Assembly: GCA_004014935.1 (NCBI GenBank)
Contig: CP025321.1
Coordinates: forward strand, 2,294,001-2,358,000
Origin: Saccharomycopsis malanga
Lineage: Eukaryota > Ascomycota > Saccharomycetes > Ascoideales > Saccharomycopsidaceae
Length of the DNA: 64,000 nt
Reading direction: 5' to 3'
The notes under the pieces are model-generated. The model was not told where the DNA came from. It searched no databases and was given only the letters and a program-made list of their open reading frames with translations. How positions within the stretch are numbered: position 1 is the first letter of the stretch; every line of letters begins with the position of its first letter. Shown here piece by piece: positions 9,235-19,828 of the stretch. Made by a program: the position numbers and the translations under genes.

Positions 9235-11160
9235 ATGAGTAGCAATGATGAGGTTTTGGCCTCTTTTATAACGGAGCACCGCAAGTTCAAGGAGAACGGG
9301 TCAATGAAGTCAGCGTTAGCGGATACCAAGGAACTAGTGTCATATCTTAAGGGTGTCGCTGAGCAATTGAAAGCAGAAAAGAGCGTTGGTGCTGATAATA
9401 GCGAGGATGTCAAAAAACCTGACAAAAACATTCATTCAAAGGTGGCTATATGGCAGGATAAAGTGACCAAAGCTCAGAAGCAAGCAAACAATCATATTTC
9501 AAAGATTCTCAAGTATGTAGATAACAAAGTGTATGAGTTTGATCTCGTAGAAGAGTTGGAAGAGTTTCATGAAGGAACTGCGTCACGGTTGAAGCTAACG
9601 TTGAGGAATCGGAACTTAATCAACCAGGTGATATTAGATCATCTTGTAAGAGAAACTAGTGGACACAACTTGTTCAATACCAGCGGACAGATGTGTCACG
9701 AAACGGACAATGACAAGCTAATACAACTTTTAGAACAACAGTTTCATTACTCTATTTCCAGTAGTGTTAAGAACAATTTGAAAGAGCTACAGAACATTAC
9801 AAATAGTATAATAATGCAGGACGAGCCAGATTTGGGTCCTGCTTTTCAATGGTGCAGGGCACACGAGGAGGAGTTGAAGGAGATAGGTAGTGATGTAGAG
9901 TTCAACTTGCATGAGTTGCAGTTTTATCTTCTTTACTATGGAATCAGTAAGCCCATCCAAGACGAAGAGGATGAAGAGGACGGGGAATTGAGTGAAGGTA
10001 ATCACTATTTGAACGATGTACGTGATAATCACAAGTTTAGTGCCTATATATATGCGAAGCGTAATTTCGGTAAGTTTTTAAACTCGCCAAACAGTGATGA
10101 TAAAAAGTTTGCCACGGCTTCCAAGCTTCTCACATCCACGATCATTGACGATGACGTGGTGGCAAAGTATTATAAGACCAATTCTTCTGTAGGAACAACC
10201 CCTAAAAGCCCATATACAAAGATGATTTTACGTAATTTAAAGAATTATAAGACAACACTCACCCAACTTGTCACCAACTTTTTTGAAATTAACAAGTTGA
10301 ATCTTCATTCCAACTTGTACCTTACAATGATGTCAGCGTTTGTTGCATTGCCTTACATCATCAAATTCAACTCTGTCAACAAAAAGTTGAAACGGTCCAG
10401 TTCCATGGCCGCCAAATCAGAAAGAAGTACCAGCACTTCATATGACCCAGAAACCCACGGGACATTCCATCAATACGTCACCCTTATACGGTCTGCATCT
10501 GTTTCAAGCCAGAATAAAAACAGTAGTAATGATTTTGCTATCGATAACGAATGGACATCAAAAGATGAGCTTCCTATTGGAATCGAAACACCCCGTCTTC
10601 TACTGAATAGACATCCAATCTTCATCTGTCCTATATCCAGACAGGAGACCACCAGCCGTAATCCTCCTGTTTTGTTGCCTTGCAAACACATAATTTCCCG
10701 CGAAAGTTTGAACAACTTGGTTGAAAGCAAACAAGGTATCAACCGTAGAAGAAGAGGATATCGTAATTGGCAGGACACCAATCCGTTTGAGGAAGAAGAA
10801 GAAACCGATTTGGTGGAAAATACCGGACTTTCTAATGGCGAAGCTTATGCCAATGAAACCTATAATACAAGTAGTGACGAAAGTTATGATTTCTCCGATT
10901 CATGGTCAGAGTCAAGCGATGATAGCGAAGAATCAACACAAAACAATCAGTCTGCCACCCAAAATGACACTCTGCTGTATCCTTTGGCTCCTCCAGTAGT
11001 TCCTGCTAGACTGTCTGCAATCTCTAGTAGTGGAAGCAATACCCTGAGAAACTATTGGAGAGTCAGCACATCGCCAGCTAATGTGGCATTCAAGTGCCCA
11101 TATTGTCCTCAAGTGTGTCGTAAGAATCAGACTAAAGAGGTCTTTTTTGGTACTTGTTAG
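9235..11160 (+). CDS. RMD5: Rmd5/Gid2, RING subunit of the GID ubiquitin ligase, with a long insertion in the RING
   Basis: Rmd5 and Fyv10 form the catalytic pair of the GID/CTLH ligase, which marks gluconeogenic enzymes for degradation when glucose returns. The N-terminal half is helical with a CTLH-like region (about 190-240, PAFQWCRAHEEEL). The RING begins FICPISRQETT at about residue 463, continues PPVLLPCKHIIS, and ends FKCPYCP at about 619, matching the degenerate RING of yeast Rmd5 (CPVLKEETT, LACHHIIS, FKCPYCP). Between these halves lie about 115 extra Ser/Asp/Glu/Asn-rich residues absent from the 421-residue yeast protein. The insert is open and has no convincing intron signals, so I read it as coding. 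Confidence 0.88.
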   Translation: MSSNDEVLASFITEHRKFKENGSMKSALADTKELVSYLKGVAEQLKAEKSVGADNSEDVKKPDKNIHSKVAIWQDKVTKAQKQANNHISKILKYVDNKVYEFDLVEELEEFHEGTASRLKLTLRNRNLINQVILDHLVRETSGHNLFNTSGQMCHETDNDKLIQLLEQQFHYSISSSVKNNLKELQNITNSIIMQDEPDLGPAFQWCRAHEEELKEIGSDVEFNLHELQFYLLYYGISKPIQDEEDEEDGELSEGNHYLNDVRDNHKFSAYIYAKRNFGKFLNSPNSDDKKFATASKLLTSTIIDDDVVAKYYKTNSSVGTTPKSPYTKMILRNLKNYKTTLTQLVTNFFEINKLNLHSNLYLTMMSAFVALPYIIKFNSVNKKLKRSSSMAAKSERSTSTSYDPETHGTFHQYVTLIRSASVSSQNKNSSNDFAIDNEWTSKDELPIGIETPRLLLNRHPIFICPISRQETTSRNPPVLLPCKHIISRESLNNLVESKQGINRRRRGYRNWQDTNPFEEEEETDLVENTGLSNGEAYANETYNTSSDESYDFSDSWSESSDDSEESTQNNQSATQNDTLLYPLAPPVVPARLSAISSSGSNTLRNYWRVSTSPANVAFKCPYCPQVCRKNQTKEVFFGTC

Positions 11161-11344
11161 TAATTCATGACCATGTTGGCTACTGGCCTATATAAACTGA
11201 AGGTATACATAAATGTTGTTAATGATAATGATTGTAAGAATAAGTAAATGAGGACGTTTTTTGTACATTTGTCAGTCAACTAACGTACATCTTGATTTCT
11301 TATTTGGAATCCATGACAAGAATGATTATCTAATGTACATTGTT

Positions 11345-12455
11345 GGTGAACTACTATAAATTAGAACAACTTTTCAAACAGCCTTGATTTTGAACTTTCA
11401 ACAAGTTCCAGCCTTTTAAACATTGTTATCAATTGGTATTATTTTATAAAACCATCAGTCACATCTTTAACAAAATAATGTGCACTATGAAGTGAATAAT
11501 CACCAATTTACAGTCAATATACAACTTCCATAACATTTCAATAAAACGAATCAGAAACTGGAACAGCTAAAAAACAAAAATTAAAGTCTAAACCATTTAC
11601 AACTTGAAGTTGAATAGGAATAAATGTTTTTATAAAACGGACTCCTCTGAACAGAGGTATAAAACTATTTAATAAACGCATTACGCTTCGCCGAGCCCTA
11701 TAAAATATTCAATGTATACAGGAAGTTGTAATATGCTAGTTTGACAATATTTAAAGATTATTGTCAAATACAACTTCCTCTGGGAGCCTATAATAAAGTA
11801 TGCCTATTTCAGTTCTTGAGATACGACTTTCTTTGGAGGGAAGCTCCTACACGTCCTAGAGAGATCGTAAATAAGACTAAAAGCAAACAGAAACTATAGA
11901 ATAACTTCAAGAAATAAAGTAAGTCTCTTTGAGGGGTGAAAAACACGATTTTTAACAAATTATGTGCTAGTTTTGACAGAATGATACTTTCTCACTATTA
12001 AATAACTTATAAAAGCCACGTCTCAAAAGAAAATACATAATTTAAAAACGCTAAGATTTAAACAGTGTAGAAATACAATTGTAATAAGGTTTGGGTTATT
12101 GTAAAGACTTTAAAACCCCATTGTAAAGAATTAACTTTTTGTCGAAATTGTCAATTTTCCGTTATATCAAATATTTCTTCAAAACTTTGAGATTTTTGAT
12201 AATAAATAATACTATAATATACCAAAAAATCACAATTGTGGGGTATGTTTTTCAGACTAAACTAACATGGATAACATAGATTTAATTCAATAAAACGTTT
12301 GATGAATACTCCAAAACGTCAACAGCGCGAATTGAGGACCAAAACCCCAACTGAGGAACGCCACACTTGTTTTTCTGCACTATTATGCACTATTTTGTGT
12401 GGCGCATGGCCTATCCAACTTGGCCACTTGCAATAGTAAGGAATTGCATATAGGC
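11345..12455 (+). repeat. R2 repeat, copy A
   Basis: An AT-rich non-coding element aligned by eye to five other copies in the window (about 28690, 35705, 43685, 49330 and 62350). Shared landmarks in order are a TTTACAGTCA.T segment, GGAATAAA.GTT, ATTACGCTT, TATACAGGAAGTTG, TTTCTCACTATTAAATAA, TTTTCCGTTATATCAAATAT and then the conserved core (12308-12427). The loop decamer is present twice. The outer ends are approximate; I found no clear terminal inverted repeat or target duplication. The element class is undetermined. Confidence 0.75.
12308..12427 (+). other. R2 conserved core with hairpin, copy A
   Basis: GC-richer block running from ACTCCAAAACGTC to ACTTGGCCAC. It contains CGCCACAC and GTGTGGCG as the two arms of a perfect 8-bp stem, with a decamer (CTGCACTATT type) twice in the loop. 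Confidence 0.8.
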
Positions 12456-12464
12456 ATATAAACT

Positions 12465-12766
12465 AATATCATATATTTCGAGCCCAGTGGATATTGGTAT
12501 ATACGCTTTATGTCTAGAGGGGTTTGGTAAAACTCAATGGAAGAAACCTCAATAATGTTTTGCCATCATAGTTTCTTATTTAATAAATTGAAAAAGAAAC
12601 ATTAGACTTTCATCATCGTAAAGGGTGGTAAATTGTTTGCCTTGGGAATAGAACCCGTGTGCCTGTTAAGGACTACCCATTGAACCATCCTGTCAAATCT
12701 TTACTCTCTTGTCTGAAAGTACTGGCCACTGAGCCATACGGCTGGCTCGAAATATATGATATTACT
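12465..12766 (-). mobile_element. SINE copy (reverse), abutting R2 copy A
   Basis: Reading the minus strand it has a degenerate A box, a B-box-like GGGTTCTATTCCC (about 12646-12660), a body of the ACGATGATGAAAGTCTAATG type, then CCAAACCCCTCTAGACATAA and GGGCTCGAAATATATGATATT. A short forward 3' end (CTCGAAATATATGATATTAC) is fused at about 12745. Confidence 0.75.
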
Positions 12767-12879
12767 AAATCACTACGCTCAACCCTACAAATCTATGCAC
12801 ATTATTATTCACCGCCTATAGAAATTGTTTTATAAATACATACAACTGACAAACTATTTACAACATCCATTATCGTTCA

Positions 12880-13210
12880 TTAATCTCTATTTTCAACAGC
12901 ACCCTCTTTAACACCACTCAACGGCTGGATCAGCTCATATTGTTTCCGAAGCTCCAACTGGACCTTATGTTCGGCATCATTCAATCTCTTTTTCCGCTCT
13001 GTCTCGTCTTGCTTTTCTTGCATCCGTATGGCATCCTTTTTTGGACCTTCATGGAGCGCCTTCAGTTTGGTTAGTATACGTCCTCATGTTGGGAAAGCGC
13101 ATCAGATCACATACCGCTCTTTCAGACTCTTGCACATAATGGACCCATGCTATGGTGGCCACACAAGTCAAAGACGTTATTCCTAATGTGAGCTTTGACG
13201 CACGAGACAT
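12880..13210 (-). CDS. PET117: Pet117, cytochrome c oxidase assembly factor (one intron)
   Basis: Pet117 is a small mitochondrial protein that couples heme a synthesis (Cox15) to cytochrome oxidase assembly. Exon 1 (13115-13210) encodes 32 residues opening MSRASKLTLG, with a hydrophobic segment to about residue 24 and HYVQESERA, the family's hallmark start. The intron 13060-13114 (55 nt) has donor GTATGT, branch TACTAAC and acceptor AAG. Exon 2 (12880-13059) begins ALHEGPKKDA, exactly where relatives read AMHEGV, and ends in a charged helix. The product is 91 residues. It is divergent from PCL7 across about 400 bp. Confidence 0.88.
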
Positions 13211-13608
13211 TTTAATTAATGCTTTATCAAATATGGTGCTGAACTTGTAATCTGTGAAAGTTATTATATTGAGTTATATATACATACTATATCACCTATT
13301 TTCGCTTCTGAATGCTAACCGCACTTTACACTACATAATTGCTACTCGCACCTACTGACAAATAAGGAGCGATTTGTTAGTCAGCGGCCGGGTAATCCCG
13401 TGGTATTGGTGTATGGTGGTGTACGGTCCCCTAGTGGGGCAGTAGACGACGAGGCCAAAGACATCTCATCAAGAAGAGAGTGAATATGACTGGATGAGTT
13501 TAGCCGCTTATTTTGTGCGAATCGGGAATTAACTTTTGATTTCTGTTGGTGTCTGCAAGGTATTGCGGTATATTAGCTAGATAAAGTGAGCTTGAATCGG
13601 TTGAGGCG

Positions 13609-15419
13609 ATGCAGGTATGTTGGAGTGTATGGTGCTCGGGGCGAAATGGTGACAGGTTTACTAACAGCAACTGCAGAGTGATAGTAATGTGATATATCCC
13701 ATAGGGATTGCGAGCCGCGAGCCGCAGGCGGGCGCAGGAATGGGGCTAGGGTCTTCGTTTGGGCAGAGCAAGGTGCAAAATGAAGGTGTTCATGCTGAAA
13801 GCGCTTTACATGACAATGTGGCGGGCGAATATGGGCCAAATAACCAGGATTCGTTTGTCCAGCAGCGTCTGTTTCACCAGCCAATGTTGTTTGGCAGCCA
13901 GAACAATGCGGAGGCCGCGTTTTCTGCCGGCAGTTTTGGCAACTCCAGCATTTCGTTCAACCATTTAACACACAGTCCCTCGGCGAATCCGCCAGAACAT
14001 GTGCACCGTAGATATTCAAACAACTCGGGAAGCGAGCGGATTGGGTTTATGCACACTGCGAGCAGCTTCACTGCTCCCAGGGCGTCGCTATTGACGTCAA
14101 AGTTGGCCAAGGTCCAGAAGAAGAGCGGATCTCCCAATGCCAACGACAAGTCGCTAGCAGATGACGCAAAAGGGTATCCGTATCCGTACCCGAACCCCCG
14201 GGCCGTGAGCCACCGGACAAGCAGCAATTCCAACATCAAGGGCATTGCCATCAGCCACAAGGGTTCGCCTACAGCTGCCAACTCGGCCTCTTCTGTCTCG
14301 TCGTCGTTCAAGGACAAACAGGATGCCGAGACGCGTTCTCTAGCGTACAACGCACCCAGTGCGGTGTCGTCGTCGTACTCTTCTGCCCCGGTATCTCTAG
14401 GCAAATCAAACGGCTTCATTCCTATCCTGACAGACCCCACGTGCTACAATGGGCTCCAGCCTCACTCAATAGCTGCTCCTGGCGCAAATGCTTACAGTGC
14501 ATTCAGTTTCCACCGGCCTGCGCCTGCTGCGCCCACTACAAACATATCCATGGAGACCGCAAGCTCGTCGACAGTGGAAACAGGGTCTAGACAAGAGTTG
14601 AGCACAGAATTCCACAGAACAAACTCGTCCAGCAGCACAATCCACGTAGAAAACCAGCCGTTCAACGCGGCCAGGGAAATATACGATCCTACTGTGTGTA
14701 ACCAGACGCAAAACGGAATCACTCTAGATAGCAAGGGAGAGGAACATCTCAACATTGTGGAGTTCCCGCCCCAGGAACTCTTGTTGATGCTCTCGTCGTT
14801 ATTGCAGAAAATCATCGACGCAAACGATACGTTGCATCCAGACCATTACAACCACGCGTCCCAGTTGCATCAGTCAAACCGTTTCACCGCCAACGTCTTG
14901 GCCTTCCATGGCAAAAACGTCCCGGCAATCCCCATCCACAATTACTTTTTGCGAATCTTGAAATACTGCCCCATGACAAATGAAGTTTTTCTCAGCTTGT
15001 TGGTGTATTTCGACCGCATAGCAAAACGGACCAACGTCGCCGCTCCCAATGACAAGCAAGACAAGCAAACCTCTCCTGGCTCAATGGGCTTCAACAAACC
15101 GTCTCCAAGCTCGCAATTGTTCGTCATGGATAGTTACAACATCCACCGGTTGATCATTGCTGGCATCACCGTCTCTTCAAAATTCTTCAGCGACGTCTTC
15201 TACAAAAACGCAAGATACGCTCGAGTAGGAGGCTTGCCATTGGACGAGTTGAACCACATCGAATTGCAGTTCATTCTCTTGACCGACTTCAAGTTGTTAA
15301 TCCAACCTGATGAACTCCAACGCTATGCCGATTTACTCTTGAAGTTTTGGAGAAGAGAAAAATCTAAAAGCGGATCCAATAGTCGTAAATCCTCACCCCC
15401 AGCACCAACATCTGCTTAA
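13609..15419 (+). CDS. PCL7: Pcl7/Pcl6-type cyclin for the Pho85 kinase (6-nt first exon)
   Basis: A Pho80-family cyclin; Pcl6/Pcl7 direct Pho85 towards glycogen-metabolism targets. The C-terminal 210 residues carry the family signature: FHGKNVPAIPIHNYFLRI, KYCPMTNEVFLSLLVYFDRI, FVMDSYNIHRLIIAGITV, KFFSDVFY, RYARVGGLPLDELNHIELQF. The first 360 residues are Ser/Asn/Ala-rich and low-complexity. Exon 1 is only ATG CAG (13609-13614). The intron 13615-13676 (62 nt) has GTATGT, TACTAAC at 13659-13665 and a CAG end. Exon 2 opens in frame, giving 582 residues. Without the intron, the first in-frame ATG is 13740 (559 residues), which would also contain the cyclin box. GC-richer than its neighbours. 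Confidence 0.85.
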
Positions 15420-16084
15420 TTAGTTTCTTCATTCTCCTTCTTCTTTTTTTTTGTTGTTTTTTTCTTTTCTTCTTTTTTCTTTTCTTGTGTTTTTTTACTT
15501 TAAACATATATCTTCTTTTTCTGCATAAATTGTCGCTTTCTTGACAATACGCCAGACTTGTCTTATTAGAATGATGTCTATCTTGCCATCATATTATGAT
15601 GTTTCTTTGTTTTCTCTGGTCTTTTTCTTATCTCCTCGTTGCGTGTTGGTTGCGGTATTGATAGTTATTTCGTTTGTTTGGATTCTCATGCTTTTTTGTT
15701 TCTCGTTTATGTTCATGTTTTGCACTGGTGCCGCATTTTCACGTTATGATTCCCATGATGCTAATAAAAGAATGTAAAATATGTATTCGAAAATGTAAGT
15801 GCTGTACCATGTCTTGTCAATTAGCTCTTATTGGATTGAAAATATTCAGGTTTACCGGATCATAGTCGTGAAGAATTCAAATGTAAAATACTTTTTAAAA
15901 AACTGAATGTTGAACAATTATATCTTTATCAAGGTTTCTTCTGCCAAAATCAAAAGTAGTGAGTTGTTGTTTTGAAACTTCATGATACATAACCTAACTG
16001 TTGGTGATATAATTCCAATCAAGGTGTTACATATTTTGTAGTTATCCATTAAATAGGTTAAATCTATATTCAATAGGATTTCTT

Positions 16085-16285
16085 AAATTGGGTACGTTGA
16101 AACAATATTTAACAGGATTTGATACACTCAATAAGATACGTTAAATGAATATTCAACACTATTTAATAAACTCAATTTCCACATTAAATGAATATTCAAC
16201 CCTATTCAATAAACTCAATTTCCACATTAAATGAATATTTAAAAGGATTTGATAATTCAATTGAATACGTTAAATGAATGTCTAT
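16085..16285. repeat. Minisatellite, about 43-bp unit, four degenerate copies
   Basis: ACATTAAATGAATATTCAAC followed by a ctatttaataaactc segment recurs; the middle two copies are nearly identical and the outer ones more diverged. Confidence 0.8.
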
Positions 16286-16382
16286 AACATATTTTAGATT
16301 CTCTTAAAATTAGATACAAGTATCATTTATAAAATTAAAATATTTTCGAATAAATCGGATAAAATGTTGATAACAATATTTT

Positions 16383-16515
16383 ACATTTCGATCCCATCAG
16401 TTTCGTATATATACGCACTATGCATAAAGCGACTTGGTAAAACCCAATAATGTCCGGTCATCATAATCTTTTCATTTAATTAACTGGAAAGCAAGCATTT
16501 ATTGGTCTAGGGCTT
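16383..16515 (-). mobile_element. SINE fragment (3' half, reverse)
   Basis: Contains the complement of the 3' SINE block (CAGTTTCGTATATA, GACTTGGTAAAACCCA) and part of the body. The tRNA-like head is absent. Confidence 0.7.
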
Positions 16516-16734
16516 GTTTTTGTCAGTTACGTTTGCTTAGAAAATCATTTCTATTAGTCTTTTACATGATTCTTTGCAAGTAAAAAAAAAAATGTTTCCT
16601 AGTTTGTTGGACGAGTTTTCTAATTTATTCTTGAAGAAACAGCAATATCTTTTGGCAGTTACACCATAATGCTTCTCCAAAGCAGTTTACGTCCTCTTTA
16701 TTTAGTTATGAATTTGACATATAAATAAATCGAA

Positions 16735-16915
16735 TAAAATATTAATAATAATATCTTACCAATAATGTTCTGTTGAACATAATCGGCTCACCGTTGAGAT
16801 TATAAGTCTTTTTTCTTGTTTTCGAGAGTACCAACTGTCAAACTATCCTACCATTTCCTTTTTCTCTTCTCCGAGAGTACTAGCCATCAGGCCCAACGGG
16901 TTGAAAATATATAGA
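16735..16915 (-). mobile_element. SINE, short-body type with duplicated head (reverse)
   Basis: Minus-strand order: CTCTCGGAGAAGAG, a second CTCTCGAAAAC half-head, then a short body (TTCAACAGAACATTATTGG) shared with pieces at about 1565 and 56065, then an ATT-like tail. Confidence 0.65.
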
Positions 16916-17156
16916 TATATATAATAATATTCTTTTCTAAAATACAATAGTACACCTTACAATATCAAACACTAAATTTACAAAAAGTTTTGGTTTATTA
17001 TAGTGACACAAGAAATGTAGTTAAGCAAGCACCGATCTCCTTCACATCCGATACCAATAATCTTTTTTGGTTATTTTCATTGGGAAATTAATAGAAAGGA
17101 ACCATCACCGGATAAATAACGGCATGCAAAAGAAACAGAATGCAAACATTCCACTC

Positions 17157-17744
17157 TTAACGCAATCTTCTGGCTTCACGCTCGGATTCCATAAGACACA
17201 AGATGTCGTTTTCTCTGACTGGACCCTTGACGTTTCTGACAATAGTTCTGGAAGCATCGTCGATGAATTCAACGCGGACTTGGGTGACACCACCTCTGGA
17301 ACCGGTTCTACCTAAGACTTTGATGACTTTAGCAAGAGTGACTGGGGTTTTAGCATCCTAGGAAATGTTAGTATTTTGCTGGTGAGACTGGAAATGTGAG
17401 ACAGCCGTGGAATAGCAGTGAATCAAAGGGAATTAGCATAATATATTGAAATTATGTCCAAACTACTTGAAGATGCCTTTTAACAAGTCTTCATGATCTA
17501 AAAAATTCTTTGTTTTGATCTACAATGTCCCCAATATCATCAAATTGATATCATCAAATTGGTGCTCACAAAATTATTGAGCAAATTATTGAGCACTCGA
17601 ACACACCCATTAACATAACACATTCTGATTCATATCCTTCTTCTTGATATATATATATATATATAGTACATTTTCTTCAATATTTCACCCACTCGTTTTG
17701 ACCAATCTCACACCATTACTATCTGCTCGGAACAAACATACCAT
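17157..17744 (-). CDS. RPS28: Ribosomal protein S28 (eS28), intron immediately after the start codon
   Basis: A component of the small ribosomal subunit near the mRNA exit. The 67-residue product (same as S. cerevisiae) reads [12 protein letters not shown], then [18 protein letters not shown], and ends [10 protein letters not shown]. Exon 1 is the ATG alone (17742-17744), followed at once by GTATGT. The intron 17358-17741 is 384 nt, with AATACTAACA and a TAG acceptor. Exon 2 (17157-17357) supplies residues 2-67. A long intron next to the ATG is common in yeast ribosomal protein genes. The intron holds short direct repeats and a TA run, but I found no convincing snoRNA. It shares a promoter with HIS1. 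Confidence 0.95.
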
Positions 17745-17905
17745 TTTGACTGATTATTGTTAGTTTGCTTATTGTATGTAAAGAATAAAAATCAAACAAC
17801 AAAAAAAAATTTTTTTTATTAAAAAACACTATACTCAATTGGTCTCCACCCATGCTGAAATTTCGCATGAAAAATTAAAAAAAGACACTTTTTTGCGTCC
17901 TTTTG

Positions 17906-17913
17906 TTACCCGG
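17906..17913. promoter_or_regulatory. Reb1-like site TTACCCGG in the RPS28/HIS1 promoter
   Basis: TTACCCGG matches the Reb1 consensus; a related CTACCCGG lies at 17958-17965. It is in the middle of the divergent promoter, where a boundary factor would act. Binding is inferred. Confidence 0.5.
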
Positions 17914-17997
17914 AGCTTTAATGGTGTCCAGGTGTGGTCACATGCCAATTTTTGTGGCTACCCGGATAATAATTGATTTCTGAAAAAATTCAAGACA

Positions 17998-18004
17998 TCA
18001 CGTG
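17998..18004. promoter_or_regulatory. Cbf1-type E-box TCACGTG
   Basis: TCACGTG, about 250 bp from the RPS28 start. Cbf1 sites are typical of ribosomal-protein promoters in many non-Saccharomyces yeasts. Exact motif seen; function inferred. Confidence 0.5.
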
Positions 18005-18041
18005 CCTTTGGTTGAAAATTTCAATTTAGTATGGGAAGGAT

Positions 18042-18048
18042 TGAGTCA
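18042..18048. promoter_or_regulatory. Gcn4 site TGAGTCA upstream of HIS1
   Basis: A perfect TGAGTCA 136 bp before the HIS1 ATG, the site through which Gcn4 induces amino-acid genes during starvation. Confidence 0.65.
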
Positions 18049-18183
18049 TTATGATGATGATGAAAAGTGAGAATCGAATCATGTTTTAGGCTGGCTGATA
18101 TTATAAGGTTGAAATATATATGTAAAAAAAAAATTGATATATTAAATTTTTTTTGATAGATTTTTATATAGGGTTTTTTAAAC

Positions 18184-19228
18184 ATGGATTTAGTGAATCA
18201 TTTGACCGATCGATTGCTTTTTGCAGTTCCTAAGAGTAAGTTTTGAATTCTAGAAAGCGAGTGGTTTATAATGGAGAAAATGTGAAATAAATATATAAAT
18301 GGTATTATTGGTATTATAGTTCACAAAGGCCTCGGAGAATTGCAGTATAAATTAGTTTAGCATTTGGAAATACTAACAATAAATAGAGGGCCGTCTTTAT
18401 GAAAAGTGTGTGGCTCTTTTGAATGGTTCTGATATAGTGTTTCACAGAAATAATAGATTGGATATTGCTCTTTCGACAAGTTTACCGATTGCGCTTGTGT
18501 TTTTACCAGCAGCGGACATCCCTACTTTTGTTGGAGAGGGCCGTTGTTCGCTTGGGATAACAGGAGTTGACCAGGTGAAAGAGTCTGACGTTGATGTAGA
18601 ACTAGTGTTGGATTTGGCTTTTGGCAAATGTAGATTACAGCTCCAGGTTCCTCAGAACGGTCCGTACAAGGAGCCTCGGCAGCTTATTGGGAAAACCATT
18701 GTGTCGTCGTTCACCAACTTGACCAGACAGTACTTTGAAAAGTTGGAAGGAGTCAGCCCAGGCGAAAAACTACAGACCAAGATCAAATATGTTGGCGGCT
18801 CTGTTGAAGCGTCCTGTGCTTTGGGGGTTGCGGACGCGATTGTTGATCTAGTCGAGTCTGGCGAAACCATGAAGGCTGCTGGTCTTATAGACATTGACAC
18901 ATTGTTGAGCACCTCTGCTTATTTGATCAAAAGCAAAACGCCTTCCCATCCAGAGTTGATTGACACCATCACCTCCCGAATTGCGGGCGTTTTGGTTGCC
19001 CAGAAATACGTCTTATGCAACTACAACGCACCAAGATCCATCTTGCCTCAAGTCTTGAAGTTGACTCCTGGCCGTCGAGCCCCAACCATTTCCGCCTTGG
19101 AGGAAAGCAACTGGGTTGCCGTGTCTGCCATGATTGAAAAAAGCAAAAAAGGTGCTATAATGGACGATTTGAAGAAAGCAGGTGCTTCGGACATTTTGTT
19201 GTTTGATATTTCAAATGCCCGTGAATAA
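18184..19228 (+). CDS. HIS1: His1, ATP phosphoribosyltransferase (one intron)
   Basis: Catalyses the first step of histidine synthesis, joining ATP and PRPP, and is feedback-inhibited by histidine. Exon 1 (18184-18235) encodes MDLVNHLTDRLLFAVPK. The intron 18236-18386 (151 nt) has donor GTAAGT, branch TACTAAC and acceptor TAG. Exon 2 restores KKGRLYEKCVALLNGSD, so the conserved PKKGRLY spans the junction. Later motifs include RLDIALSTSLPIALVFLPAA, DIPTFVGEG, LGITGVDQV and the PRPP-binding region ALGVADAIVDLVESGETMKA; the C-terminal regulatory domain is present. The spliced product is 297 residues, equal to S. cerevisiae His1. Confidence 0.95.
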
Positions 19229-19828
19229 ACCCATACATTATGTACATACGTACGTACTTACATAAAACAAGACATTGTTGTACATTATAACTCTTCTTTA
19301 CATTTTTGACTTGTTCTTCTAAAACTCTACTTATAACTTTTATATATCTATTGTAAAAAAAACCTTCTGGAAACAGCTAAAACACACACCTCTTAATTAC
19401 TAGCAACAAACGTTATTTATTTATGTATGATATGCATTATGCAAGCTGTAGGCTGTTAGCTGTAGCTGTACATGCATGTAGCTGTGTGCGTGCACCTGCA
19501 TATACCAAATTAACGCGAAAGCTTAAGCGGGCTGCAGAGTTCATGTCTCTTTTATTCAATTTTTTGTGCCAGAGAATGTTGTTTATTGACTTGGATTGGT
19601 ATCATTAACAAGAATTGTTTAACAAAACGGCTGGGTGACGTGTTGAGAAACAGAAACTAGCAAGCTGTTTTTCTGGACAATTATCTACAGTCGGTACGAA
19701 AACGAAAATCCTTGCAAAACCGGTCAGACATATTCTAAGACTATATACACCTATTGTTTCTGGTCCTAAAATAGGTTGATTAGGCTTGCGTCTATAATTT
19801 GGCTGTTGAAACTAGCTGATAGGTCAAA
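19229..19828. other. Intergenic region, HIS1 to the cysteine-rich gene
   Basis: AT-rich with a short AGCTGTA/TGCATG-rich stretch near 19440-19495. I see no gene. Confidence 0.5.

Larger units (their letters stand above)
11161..12879. other. Intergenic region filled by repeat R2 and a SINE
   Basis: Lies between RMD5 (+) and PET117 (-), which converge here. Almost all of it is explained by the R2 copy and the reverse SINE listed separately. Confidence 0.7.
15420..17156. other. Intergenic region, PCL7 to RPS28 (convergent)
   Basis: Begins with a T/C-rich tract (about 15428-15500), then AT-rich DNA, a minisatellite (16085-16285) and two SINE pieces. No gene is supported; the hydrophobic frame at 15541-15777 looks like 3' flank. 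Confidence 0.6.

Noticed and set aside
15541-15777. 78-codon hydrophobic frame after PCL7
   Set aside because: T-rich 3' flank translates as Phe/Leu/Val; no signal or homology.
17358-17741. Box C/D snoRNA in the RPS28 intron (TGATGAT occurs twice)
   Set aside because: The motifs belong to a short direct repeat and no matching D box or terminal stem was found.
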